Assembly (NCBI GenBank): GCA_031555735.1
Contig: JAVBUE010000003.1
Span: forward strand, 1 to 64,000
DNA length: 64,000 bases
Reading direction: 5' to 3'
From: JAJDIA01 sp031555735
Lineage (GTDB): Bacteria; Bacteroidota; Bacteroidia; Bacteroidales; Tannerellaceae
Part shown: positions 35,407-43,625 of the stretch, piece after piece
Numbering within the stretch: the stretch's first letter is position 1
How the letters are laid out: each line of letters begins with the position of its first letter
Made by a program: the position numbers and the translations under genes
Notes under the pieces: model-generated
Databases searched by the model: none
Seen by the model: the letters and a program-made list of their open reading frames with translations, nothing else
What the model was told of the DNA's origin: nothing

Positions 35407-36134
35407 CTTATAATCCGTTTACTCTCACAGGGAAGACCATCCTTGTTACTGGCGCATCCTCCGGCATTGGCCGTGCAACAGCTATTGAATGTACGCGCAT
35501 GGGTGCGCGTGTGTGTATCACTGGTCGTGATGCCGCCCGGCTTGACGAAACCTTCCGTTCGCTTGAAGGCGAAGGACATATCCAACTCACGGCGGATCTG
35601 ACGGTTGAGGAACAGATCGTGGGGATGGTGAAACAACTGCCCCTGTTGGACGGCATTGTGCATTCTGCAGGGATTACACGGTTTATGTTGGCTAAACATA
35701 TAGGTTTGGATGATATACGTGAGGTATTCGATACCAATTTAAATTCGGTTATCCTGCTCAATCGGGAATTGCTCAATACCAGACGGTTGAACAAAGGAGT
35801 ATCGTTTGTTTTTATATCATCAGTGATGCATGGCACAAACTTCCATCCGGGTTATACACTATACTCAGCGGCCAAAGGAGCCTTGTTGCCCGTTTCTGAT
35901 GTGTTGGCATTGGAACTTTCTGCTATCAAAGGGCGATCGAATATAGTATCACCCGGAGCAGTAGAAACACCGATGGTGGAAGCGTTTGAGGATTATCTCG
36001 ATACAGACAGTGCACGTTACCAACTGGGACATGGTAAACCCGAAGATGTGGCGTGGATGTGTGTTTACCTGTTATCGGATGCAGCCAGGTGGGTGACACG
36101 GAGTGAGTTCACCATTCATGGAGGACTTGTATGA
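35403..36134 (+). CDS. SDR oxidoreductase, FabG-like
   Basis: A 243-residue classical short-chain dehydrogenase/reductase. TGASSGIGRA is the cofactor-binding loop, HSAGI the NNAG-type motif, and catalytic Ser, Tyr and Lys lie in FISSVMHGTNFHPGYTLYSAAKGA. IVSPGAVETPM follows. In an operon with a dedicated acyl carrier protein and a KAS III enzyme, a 3-ketoacyl-ACP reductase role is plausible; sugar-ketone reduction is the alternative. ATGA overlaps at both ends indicate tight coupling. Confidence 0.82.
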   Translation: MTYNPFTLTGKTILVTGASSGIGRATAIECTRMGARVCITGRDAARLDETFRSLEGEGHIQLTADLTVEEQIVGMVKQLPLLDGIVHSAGITRFMLAKHIGLDDIREVFDTNLNSVILLNRELLNTRRLNKGVSFVFISSVMHGTNFHPGYTLYSAAKGALLPVSDVLALELSAIKGRSNIVSPGAVETPMVEAFEDYLDTDSARYQLGHGKPEDVAWMCVYLLSDAARWVTRSEFTIHGGLV

Positions 36135-36667
36135 TTTGCCGGAACGAACACGATGTTTCTTTTGTCCCACTTACTGAAGACAAACTGGAAATAGTTCGTC
36201 AGTGGCGTAATTCAGAGCCGATTCGCAAACAAATGGAGTTTCAGGATATAATAACTGCTGAAATGCAAAAAGAGTGGTTTGATTCGGTAAATAACGAACA
36301 TAATTACTATTCTATTGTTGTTTGGAAAGGTAAGGAGATAGGGTTAATCAATGTAAAGAATATCGACTATGATACCAAAAGCGGAGAGGGGGGGCTTTTT
36401 ATTGCAGATCCTGCATATATTGACTCTGTGATTCCGGTAAAGGTAACATTGCATAGTCTCGATATTTGTTTTGGGGATATGGGATTAGAGGTTATGTATG
36501 CTAAGGTTGCTGATGATAATTGCAGAGCCGGAAAGCTGGTAACGGCCTTTGGGTATGAACCTGTAAGTGAAAATCCGCATGGAAGGTTCAGGTATTACAT
36601 ACTGACTAAACAGTCTTATTATCAACGTCGGGAATATTTAATAGATTTATTATATGGAACTGAATGA
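36131..36667 (+). CDS. GNAT acyltransferase, probable amino-sugar N-acyltransferase
   Basis: A 178-residue GNAT protein. VRQWRNSEPIRKQMEFQDII and WFDSVNNEHNYYSIVVWKGKEIG resemble PseH-type sugar N-acetyltransferases. The acyl donor loop lies around DDNCRAGKL. It lies in the operon with an aminotransferase that makes the amino group and with an ACP/KAS III pair that could supply the acyl group, so it probably acylates the 4-amino sugar. More AT-rich than the flanking chromosome. Confidence 0.72.
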   Translation: MICRNEHDVSFVPLTEDKLEIVRQWRNSEPIRKQMEFQDIITAEMQKEWFDSVNNEHNYYSIVVWKGKEIGLINVKNIDYDTKSGEGGLFIADPAYIDSVIPVKVTLHSLDICFGDMGLEVMYAKVADDNCRAGKLVTAFGYEPVSENPHGRFRYYILTKQSYYQRREYLIDLLYGTE

Positions 36668-36875
36668 ATTTACTCATGTAGTCGCCTCGGCGTTTGACGA
36701 CCAGCAAAGCATTACATCTGAAACCCGTTTCAGGGAACACGATGAGTGGTGTTCGATCGTTGCTATGACGGTTGTCGCAATGGTACGAAAAGCATATAAA
36801 GTGACACTCAAACCGGAAGATCTGCGCAGTAGCCAGACAGTGGAAGATCTGTATCATATCGTAAAGAATAAATAA
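36654..36875 (+). CDS. Dedicated acyl carrier protein
   Basis: A 73-residue ACP. The likely phosphopantetheine serine is in EHDEWCSIVAMTVVAM (S34), where the usual D-S-L reads C-S-I. The helix IVAMTVVAMVRKAY and the ending TVEDLYHIVKNK are typical. It overlaps the acyltransferase gene by 14 bases and the KAS III gene by one base. The chromosomal fatty-acid ACP is expected elsewhere, so this is probably a pathway-specific carrier. Confidence 0.8.
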   Translation: MELNEFTHVVASAFDDQQSITSETRFREHDEWCSIVAMTVVAMVRKAYKVTLKPEDLRSSQTVEDLYHIVKNK

Positions 36876-37927
36876 TGGCACTTTTCACAACCCCTTCCAT
36901 CCGGATCGACGGTATTTCGGCCTGCGTTCCCACAACTGTGTGTGGATACGCCGATGTAAATTACTTATTGAACGATAAGCAGTATGCACAATTTGTAAAA
37001 GCTACGGGTGTTGAATGCGTAAGAAAAACAACGCTTGACAAAACTACCTCAGATTTTTGTTACTTCGCAGCCAAATGCTTATTACAGGAATTGGAAGTTG
37101 CCAAAGATGAGATTGATCTGTTGGTTTTTGTATCCCAGTCCGCCGATTACATCGCACCGATGACATCTTGCCTGTTGCAGGAACGATTGGGATTGAGTAG
37201 CCGATGTATTGCTTTTGATGTGACATCGGGTTGTTCGGGTTATGTGCAGGGGTTGAGTATCTGTGCCTCTATGCTTTCGAAAAGTGGAATACGGCGCGCC
37301 CTATTGCTTGCCGGTGATGTGAATACCGCTCAACATTCCCGGAACGACAAGACCACGTGGCCGCTTTTCGGCTATGCCGGTTCCGCCACCCTGCTTTCTT
37401 TTGATGCTTCGGCACCACCGATGTATTTCGAACTGGGTACCGACGGCAGCGGGGCGGAAGCGATCATGATCCGCGATGGGGGCGCCCGTCATCCGGTGAC
37501 GGCCGCTTCTTTACAGGAGGTACAGATCGCCGAGGGGATCGCCCGGGCGAATACTCACGTGGCGATGAAGGGGGAAGAAGTATTTTCCTTTGCCATCACC
37601 GAAGTGCCCGACAGCATCGAACGCCTCTACAATCACTTCGGACTGCGGCTGGAGGCAACCGATTACTTCGTCTTCCACCAGGCCAATAAGATGATCCTTG
37701 AAACGATTGCCGATATACTGGATATTCCGCTTGAGAAGGTGCCTGTGTCGTTGAAAAATTTTGGCAACACCTCTTCCGCTTCGATCCCGCTGACGATCGT
37801 GACCCAACTGGGAAGCATAGCCAAACCGGCATCGTTCTGCCTCTGCGGTTTCGGCGTGGGGCTGTCGTGGGGAAGTTGTTACCTGCAAACGGAAGGGGTC
37901 CGATGCCTGCCGCTGATCGAGATCTGA
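36875..37927 (+). CDS. 3-oxoacyl-ACP synthase III-family protein
   Basis: A 350-residue thiolase-fold enzyme. The Cys-His-Asn triad is complete: DVTSGCSGYVQGL, VFHQANKMILE and LKNFGNTSSASIP. It condenses an acyl-CoA with malonyl-ACP. With the adjacent ACP and FabG-like SDR it could build a 3-hydroxyacyl-ACP such as 3-hydroxybutyryl-ACP. It starts within the ACP stop (TAATG) and ends the operon. A 9-bp hairpin overlaps its stop. Confidence 0.86.
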   Translation: MALFTTPSIRIDGISACVPTTVCGYADVNYLLNDKQYAQFVKATGVECVRKTTLDKTTSDFCYFAAKCLLQELEVAKDEIDLLVFVSQSADYIAPMTSCLLQERLGLSSRCIAFDVTSGCSGYVQGLSICASMLSKSGIRRALLLAGDVNTAQHSRNDKTTWPLFGYAGSATLLSFDASAPPMYFELGTDGSGAEAIMIRDGGARHPVTAASLQEVQIAEGIARANTHVAMKGEEVFSFAITEVPDSIERLYNHFGLRLEATDYFVFHQANKMILETIADILDIPLEKVPVSLKNFGNTSSASIPLTIVTQLGSIAKPASFCLCGFGVGLSWGSCYLQTEGVRCLPLIEI

Positions 37928-37935
37928 GCGGCAGG
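37906..37935. terminator. Candidate shared hairpin at the glycan operon/porin junction
   Basis: CCTGCCGCT (37906-37914) pairs with AGCGGCAGG (37927-37935) between two convergent genes. No T-tract is present. Confidence 0.4.
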
Positions 37936-37946
37936 CCGGTATCTGC

Positions 37947-39221
37947 TTACTTCTTCACCGTGAACAGTTTCGGGGTGATGTTGAGGGATATCCATCCCCA
38001 GTCCTGCCAACTGTCGTGGTCGCCGCCTTTCACATAGTCCATCGTCTCCGTTCCGAGCATGAACGAGTAACCGGCAATCAGTTTTACATCCGGCATGATG
38101 GTCCATCCGATCTGCAGGTCTATTTCCGATCCGAGGGCTTTGTCTAATTCGCCGCTCGTGTCCGACACGGTTTTTGCTGTCAGGAAATAGTGATAGTTGG
38201 CCGACAGATCCACCTTTTTAGACGGTTTGTAAAAGAGGGCGAGCTGGTTATCCCACAAGCCGGGGTTCACACCGTTGATAAAAGGGGAGGCGTAGAAATA
38301 GTCCATCGTCCCATAAAACTTATGGTGGGTGCCGTACAGCGGGTTAAAGGATTTGTAGGATTCGTCGCCCGCTTCGGTGCCGCTCAGGTAATCGGTACCC
38401 ACGCCTGCGGCCCATTGCGGATGGAGGTTGAGTTTGGTGAAAACGCTCCCCATCCAGGCGGATACGCTCACATCGGTGGCCGTCCGTCCCGTTTGTCCGT
38501 AGAACGATCCGTTGATATCCCATAAACCTTTCTTGTACGTCATATAGGAGCCAAGTGTCTGCATATAGGTGGTGGCGGGATTTTCCAGTTCCCCGTTCTC
38601 CCATCCCAGGTTCATCGCCAGCAGGGAGATGCCGAAAGGTTGGGTGGCGTTGCCGTAGTGGTACCACAGGGTTTGCATCGTTTTGTACGGTTGTCCGCCA
38701 GGGGCGTAATAACTTCCTCCGTTGATTTTCTCGTCGTTCTGGTTGAACGCCAGCATCAGGTGGAGGGCGTGCAGGTTGTTTTCGTAACCCAGTTTGAGCA
38801 GGTCGTGATAGCGTCCGGACACGTTCCAGTCGAGGCTTCCCAGGATTCGTTCGTCGTCATATACCAGCGCCTGTCGTCCGAGTTGGGCGAAAAAGCCGTT
38901 TCCCAAACCGAGCTTCGCCCATGCCTCGTTGAGCATGAACCGTCCGCTTTTATCGATCTGCGGATCCTGCCCCCACACGCCTACATGCTGGCCGGAGAAT
39001 TTAAAGGCGAGAGTGGTCCGCTTGTATTCCATCGACAACCGGGCGCGGTCGTTGATAAAGGTAGCGGGCAGCGTTCCTTCCGAACGGGGGAACAAAGCGC
39101 CGTTGCGGTATTCGCCCCGGGCGCGCAATTGTGCCGACATCGTGAATTCGGACTCTTGTGTAGCTTCCTGCGCCCAAAGCAGGCAGGGCAGGAACAGCAT
39201 AAGCATGGATAATTTCTTCAT
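37947..39221 (-). CDS. Alginate-export-type outer-membrane porin
   Basis: A 424-residue outer-membrane barrel. The signal peptide ends in PCLLWAQ. FTMSAQLRARGEYRNGALFP, INDRARLSMEYKR and GNGFFAQLGRQALVYDDERILG are the usual landmarks of the alginate_exp family, which in Bacteroidota usually serves as a general or sugar porin rather than for alginate. ATG 39221 (MKKLSM) is preferred to the in-frame ATG 39230 because it gives a normal signal peptide. It is divergent from the HypD operon. Confidence 0.8.
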   Translation of the reverse strand: MKKLSMLMLFLPCLLWAQEATQESEFTMSAQLRARGEYRNGALFPRSEGTLPATFINDRARLSMEYKRTTLAFKFSGQHVGVWGQDPQIDKSGRFMLNEAWAKLGLGNGFFAQLGRQALVYDDERILGSLDWNVSGRYHDLLKLGYENNLHALHLMLAFNQNDEKINGGSYYAPGGQPYKTMQTLWYHYGNATQPFGISLLAMNLGWENGELENPATTYMQTLGSYMTYKKGLWDINGSFYGQTGRTATDVSVSAWMGSVFTKLNLHPQWAAGVGTDYLSGTEAGDESYKSFNPLYGTHHKFYGTMDYFYASPFINGVNPGLWDNQLALFYKPSKKVDLSANYHYFLTAKTVSDTSGELDKALGSEIDLQIGWTIMPDVKLIAGYSFMLGTETMDYVKGGDHDSWQDWGWISLNITPKLFTVKK

Positions 39222-39375
39222 AAACAGCAATATTATAGTTTAATAGATTTCTTCACTGATTCACGCCTGCAAATAAAAGGAATAAAAAACGCCGCATCCT
39301 GTTTCCGATGTTACACTTCCCGTTTTTTTGGAAAAAAAAAGACGGGGACAGGCTTGAAAAAAAGCATAATTCAGA

Positions 39376-39405
39376 TTGCTATGACAGATGAATTCACTAT
39401 GTTTG
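39376..39405 (+). promoter_or_regulatory. -33/-7 promoter for hypD, with a ~195-base leader
   Basis: TTG (39376-39378), 19 bases, then TATGTTTG (39398-39405). The leader to ATG 39607 contains two imperfect hairpins (around 39492-39518 with CCGGATAC/GTGTCCGG, and around 39564-39584 with GGGATACCC/GGGTGTTCC), so regulation in the leader is possible. No known riboswitch was recognised. Confidence 0.65.
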
Positions 39406-39606
39406 CAACATAAAACCATGGGTATGCTTCTGAAAGGGTACAGGCGCCTTTTTAATTGTTTGATGTTTTATCTCTGAGCAATTTGATTTGCCGGATACGA
39501 TGTTCTGTTGTGTCCGGGATACCAGTTTTCGTTCCCCATCTTCCATATTACAAACCACCAACCAGGGATACCCTTCGGGTGTTCCGCCTTTAATTCCATT
39601 TAATAT

Positions 39607-42021
39607 ATGTGTAACTCAACTGCTGATTTGAACATGACCTGTCCGCCGAACGCTTTCGGTATGAACGACCGTATCAAACGCCTGCGTAAACAGACGTTTG
39701 AAGCCGAACCCTCCCTCTCTATCGAACGTGCGCTGATCGAGACACGCTTTTACCGGGAAAACTACGGAAAGTACCCCATCCCCGTGCTGCGGGCGTTGAA
39801 CTTCCTCGAGATATGCAGGCAGAAAACCATCTATATCGGCGACGACGAACTGATCGTGGGCGAACGCGGGCCGCAACCCAAAGCCGTACCCACCTTCCCG
39901 GAGCTGACCTGCCACAGTGTGGACGACCTCCATATCCTCAACACCCGGGAATTGCAACGATACACCATTTCGGAAGAAGATATCGAAACCTATGCCCGGG
40001 AGGTGATCCCTTACTGGAAAGGACGAACGCAGCGCGAACGCATCTTCAACCATGTGCCTGAAGCTTGGAAGACTGCCTATGAGTCGGGCCTGTTCACCGA
40101 ATTTATGGAACAACGCGCGCCGGGACATACCTCGCTCGACGGAAAACTGTATCAATATGGCCTGCTCGACCTGAAGGAGCAGATCGCCGCACACCTCGCA
40201 TCGCTCGATTTTATGAACGATCCGGAGGCGACCGACAAACAGGAAGAGCTGACTGCCATGTCGATCTCCTGCGATGCCGCCATCCTCTTTGCCGAACGTC
40301 ATGCCTACCTTGCCGAAGAGATGGCCGCCCGCGAATCCAACCCGCAACGCGCCGCCGAACTGCGTAAGATAGCCGAAGTGTGCCGTTGGGTGCCCGCCCA
40401 CGCCCCGCGCACCTATTGGGAAGCGATCCAGGCGTACTGGTTTGTGCATCTGGGCACCATCACCGAACTCAACGGCTGGGATGCCATGAACCCCGGCCAT
40501 TTCGACCAGCACCTGGCGCCTTTCTACGAAAAGGAAACGGCGGCGGGCACACTGACGCGCGACGATGCGAAAGAACTGATGTCGTGCTTCTTTATTAAAG
40601 TGAACAACCATACCGCACCTCCCAAGGTGGGTATCACGGCGAAGGAGAGTGGTACGTACAACGACTTCACCAACCTCAATATCGGCGGGGTGAAAGCCGA
40701 CGGAAGCGACGGGGTGAGCGAAGTGTCCTATATCATGCTCGAGGTGATTGAAGACCTCCACATCCTCCAGCCCGGCAGCGCCATCCATATCAGCAGCCGC
40801 ACGCCCGAACGGTTCCTGCGCACCGGTTGCAAGGTGATCCGCCAGGGACATGGTTATCCGTCGGTGTTCAACCCGGATGTGTATATCCAGGAACTCCTGC
40901 TCCAGGGGAAATCCATACAGGATGCCCGCGAAGGAGGATGCAGCGGATGTATCGAAGTAGGTGCCTTCGGTAAGGAAGCCTATGTGCTGACGGGTTATCT
41001 CAACGTACCGAAGATACTGGAGGTGACGTTGCACAACGGGGTGGATCCGGTATCCGGCCTGTTGGTAGGGCTTGAGACGGGCGATCCGCGTACGTTTGCC
41101 GACTTTGAATCGCTCTACGCCGCCTTCCTCCGCCAGCTTCACCATTTTGTGGATATGAAGGTGCGGGTGAGCAACTATATCGACCGCATGTTCGCCAAGT
41201 ATGCCCCGGCAACCTTCCTCTCGCTCTATATAGATGATTGTATCGCCAAGGGACGCGACTACTACAACGCCGGCCCGCGCTACAACACCACGTACATCCA
41301 ATGTACCGGCCTCGGTACCATCACCGACAGCCTCTGCGCGCTGAAGAAGCATGTGTATGAAGACAAGACCTTCAGTATGGAAGCGATGTTGTATGCCACC
41401 GACAGTAATTTCGACGGCATGGAGGCGATGCGGCAGACGATCCTCAACCGCACGCCGTTCTTCGGTAACGATGACCCGTATGCCGACCGTATCGCCGTAC
41501 GGGTGTACGACGACCTGTATGCCGCCATTGAAGGGCGCCCCAATACCAAAGGCGAATGTTTCCACCTCAATATGCTTTCCACAACATGCCATGTTTATTT
41601 CGGGAAGGTGATGGGGGCGACGCCAAACGGGCGGTTGGCGGGAAAAGCGATCTCCGACGGTACATCGCCTTCGCATGGCGCCGATACGCACGGGCCATCG
41701 GCGGTGGTGAAGTCGCTGGGCAAACTGGACCAGGTGAAGAGCGGGGGCACGTTGCTCAACCAGCGTTTCATGCCGAGCCTGCTGAAGAGTGAAGAGGATA
41801 TCTCCAAACTGGCTGGATTGATCCGCAGCTACTTCGCCATGGGCGGGCATCATATCCAGTTTAATATCGTGGATTCCGAAACGCTCTACAAGGCGCAGGA
41901 GTGTCCGGAAGAATACCGCGACCTGTTGGTGCGGGTAGCCGGTTATAGCGATTATTTCAATGATATGAATGCCGACTTGCAGGCGGACGTGATCGCCCGT
42001 ACGGAACAGGAATCGTTCTGA
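39607..42021 (+). CDS. hypD: Trans-4-hydroxy-L-proline dehydratase (glycyl radical enzyme)
   Basis: An 804-residue glycyl radical enzyme that removes water from trans-4-hydroxy-L-proline to give 1-pyrroline-5-carboxylate, in anaerobic cytoplasm. The thiyl cysteine is C448 and the active-site glutamate E450 in GCSGCIEVG; the radical glycine is G779 in RVAGYSDYF. H174 (APGHTS), F166, D292 (LNGWDAM), S348 and Y464 are present. Each of these lies exactly 14 residues after the position I recall for the C. difficile HypD active site. An extra cysteine (C445) stands where HypD has Thr. The N-terminus may be shorter, since ATG 39661 (MNDRIK) fits the family length better. The activase gene follows after 3 bases. 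No proC is adjacent. Confidence 0.87.
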   Translation: MCNSTADLNMTCPPNAFGMNDRIKRLRKQTFEAEPSLSIERALIETRFYRENYGKYPIPVLRALNFLEICRQKTIYIGDDELIVGERGPQPKAVPTFPELTCHSVDDLHILNTRELQRYTISEEDIETYAREVIPYWKGRTQRERIFNHVPEAWKTAYESGLFTEFMEQRAPGHTSLDGKLYQYGLLDLKEQIAAHLASLDFMNDPEATDKQEELTAMSISCDAAILFAERHAYLAEEMAARESNPQRAAELRKIAEVCRWVPAHAPRTYWEAIQAYWFVHLGTITELNGWDAMNPGHFDQHLAPFYEKETAAGTLTRDDAKELMSCFFIKVNNHTAPPKVGITAKESGTYNDFTNLNIGGVKADGSDGVSEVSYIMLEVIEDLHILQPGSAIHISSRTPERFLRTGCKVIRQGHGYPSVFNPDVYIQELLLQGKSIQDAREGGCSGCIEVGAFGKEAYVLTGYLNVPKILEVTLHNGVDPVSGLLVGLETGDPRTFADFESLYAAFLRQLHHFVDMKVRVSNYIDRMFAKYAPATFLSLYIDDCIAKGRDYYNAGPRYNTTYIQCTGLGTITDSLCALKKHVYEDKTFSMEAMLYATDSNFDGMEAMRQTILNRTPFFGNDDPYADRIAVRVYDDLYAAIEGRPNTKGECFHLNMLSTTCHVYFGKVMGATPNGRLAGKAISDGTSPSHGADTHGPSAVVKSLGKLDQVKSGGTLLNQRFMPSLLKSEEDISKLAGLIRSYFAMGGHHIQFNIVDSETLYKAQECPEEYRDLLVRVAGYSDYFNDMNADLQADVIARTEQESF

Positions 42022-42024
42022 GGC

Positions 42025-42930
42025 ATGCTCACATTCGATATCAAACGATACGCGATCAACGACGGGCCGGGCATCCGGATCACCCTTTTTATGAAAGGAT
42101 GTCCGCTCGCCTGTGTCTGGTGCCATAACCCGGAAGGGATCTCTCCCCGGAAACAACGGATGTACACCCGGAAGAAATGTATCGGGTGCGGCGCCTGTGT
42201 GGCGGTGTGCCCGCAGGGGGCGCTGACGATGGCTAACGGCGGCGTGACGGTGGATGCCGGTCGTTGCGATGCCTGTGGCCGATGTGCCGATGTGTGTCCT
42301 TCGCTGGCGACGGAGATGTCGGGGCAGGAACTGCCGGTGGAATACCTGATGGGTGAGATCGAAAAGGAAACGGTGTTCATGGATCGGTCGGAGGGAGGGG
42401 TTACCTTTTGCGGAGGAGAACCTTTGTTATATCCCGCTGTACTGATGGAGCTGCTACGCCGTTGCGGACGTCTGGGTATCCACCGGGCGGTGGATACCAC
42501 CTTGTTCGCTTCATCCGGACGGGTGGAAGAGGTGATGACGGAAACGGATCTTTTCCTGGTGGATCTCAAGCATATGGATTCGGAACGGCATCGCCGGTAT
42601 TGCGGCGTACCCAATGAGCGTATCCTGCTTAATATACGGCTGCTGGCGGAAGCGGGTAAACCTTTTATCATCCGTATCCCCCTGATCGAGGGGGTCAATG
42701 CGGATGAGGAGAACCTGGAGCAGACGGCCCGTTTCCTGTCTGCCCTGCCCTGGAAGGAGAAAAACGTCCATCTGTTGCCTTACCATGATATCGGTAAAGG
42801 GAAGCACGAGAAGCTGGGTACCGTTTACAATCCGGATGCCTATCCGATGAGCCCACCCTCCGAAACCACCCTGGTTAAATGGCTCGACACCCTGACTGCC
42901 TGTGGCCTTGCGGCCAGGATAGGAGGATGA
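42025..42930 (+). CDS. hypE: Glycyl radical enzyme activase (radical SAM), HypE-like
   Basis: A 301-residue radical SAM enzyme that installs the glycyl radical on HypD. The SAM cluster motif CxxxCxxC is CPLACVWC, preceded by INDGPGIRITLFMKG. An inserted ferredoxin-like domain carries two 4Fe-4S motifs, CIGCGACVAVCP and CDACGRCADVCP, as in the PflA-like activases of B12-independent dehydratases. GGVTFCGGEPLL is the SAM-binding GGE motif. It begins 3 bases after hypD. Its 3' side leads into the large inverted-repeat element. Confidence 0.88.
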   Translation: MLTFDIKRYAINDGPGIRITLFMKGCPLACVWCHNPEGISPRKQRMYTRKKCIGCGACVAVCPQGALTMANGGVTVDAGRCDACGRCADVCPSLATEMSGQELPVEYLMGEIEKETVFMDRSEGGVTFCGGEPLLYPAVLMELLRRCGRLGIHRAVDTTLFASSGRVEEVMTETDLFLVDLKHMDSERHRRYCGVPNERILLNIRLLAEAGKPFIIRIPLIEGVNADEENLEQTARFLSALPWKEKNVHLLPYHDIGKGKHEKLGTVYNPDAYPMSPPSETTLVKWLDTLTACGLAARIGG

Positions 42931-43108
42931 CGGCATGAGCATGCCCTATACACGGAGTTTGGGGGAAACTGCTTCCACCTTCCACTAAAGGGTGTTATCA
43001 TGCAGGCTTACACGATGTTAGATAGTGGAAGGGGGGTGCGTTTTTCCTTCCACTTTCCCTCCACTCTCCTTCCACTGTGTGGTAGTTGTTCCGGCAATCT
43101 CGTAGGGT

Positions 43109-43128
43109 GTCCCATTTCGAAATGGGAC
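43109..43128. repeat. 20-bp perfect palindrome in the left arm
   Basis: GTCCCATTTCGAAATGGGAC reads the same on both strands. The right arm has two related copies, starting at 43456 and 43478, exactly 22 bases apart. Confidence 0.85.
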
Positions 43129-43199
43129 AGCCGGCATTCCTGTCCGCGTGCAGACGTTGATCCATCTGCATGTAGATGTTGTGCTGGCAAAGGGGGAAA

Positions 43200-43287
43200 A
43201 CAACCATAGGTAGATGATCTGACAACCATAGGTAGATGTTTGAACTGCCATAGGTAAATGATTACACAATCATAGGTAGAAGTTTTG
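43200..43287. repeat. 4 x 22-bp direct tandem array at the centre of locus C
   Basis: Four units start at 43200, 43222, 43244 and 43266. The shared core is CATAGGTA(G/A)A(T/A)G with a variable tail. The wording differs from the neighbouring array at 43338 but the period is identical. Confidence 0.85.
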
Positions 43288-43337
43288 AGCTTTGCGGCAC
43301 ATTGAAAAACAAAAAAAGATGTCAATATTTCAATCTG

Positions 43338-43491
43338 CGTCCGGATGTTGTGCAGTCAAGATCCGGATGTTGTGCGGACAACGTCTGGATGTTGTCCGCA
43401 CAACATCTACATGCAGATTGATCAACATCTACGTGCAGATAGGAATGCAGGGTGTACCATTTCGAAATGCCGGTTGTACCATTTCGAAATG
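43338..43491. repeat. 7 x 22-bp array in locus C, paralogous to locus A
   Basis: Units start every 22 bases from 43338 to 43470. Units 1-3 read (C/G)(G/A)TC(C/T)GGATGTTGT..CAA, units 4-5 CATCTAC(A/G)TGCAGAT, and units 6-7 end in ACCATTTCGAAATG. The first five match the order and type of locus A (204-313), including the preceding ATTTCAATCTG. Confidence 0.82.
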
Positions 43492-43625
43492 GGACAGCAT
43501 ACGAGATTGCCGGAGCAATTGCCACACAGTGGAAGGAGCGTGGAGGGATAGTGGAAGGAAAAACACGCCCCACTTACACTATCTAACATGCTGTAAGCCT
43601 GCATGCTAACACCCCTTAGTGGAAG

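Noticed and set aside
39616..42156. 846-residue frame antisense to hypD
   Set aside because: A long shadow of a high-GC gene. The forward frame carries the complete glycyl radical enzyme motifs; the reverse protein is His/Arg/Val-rich without domains.
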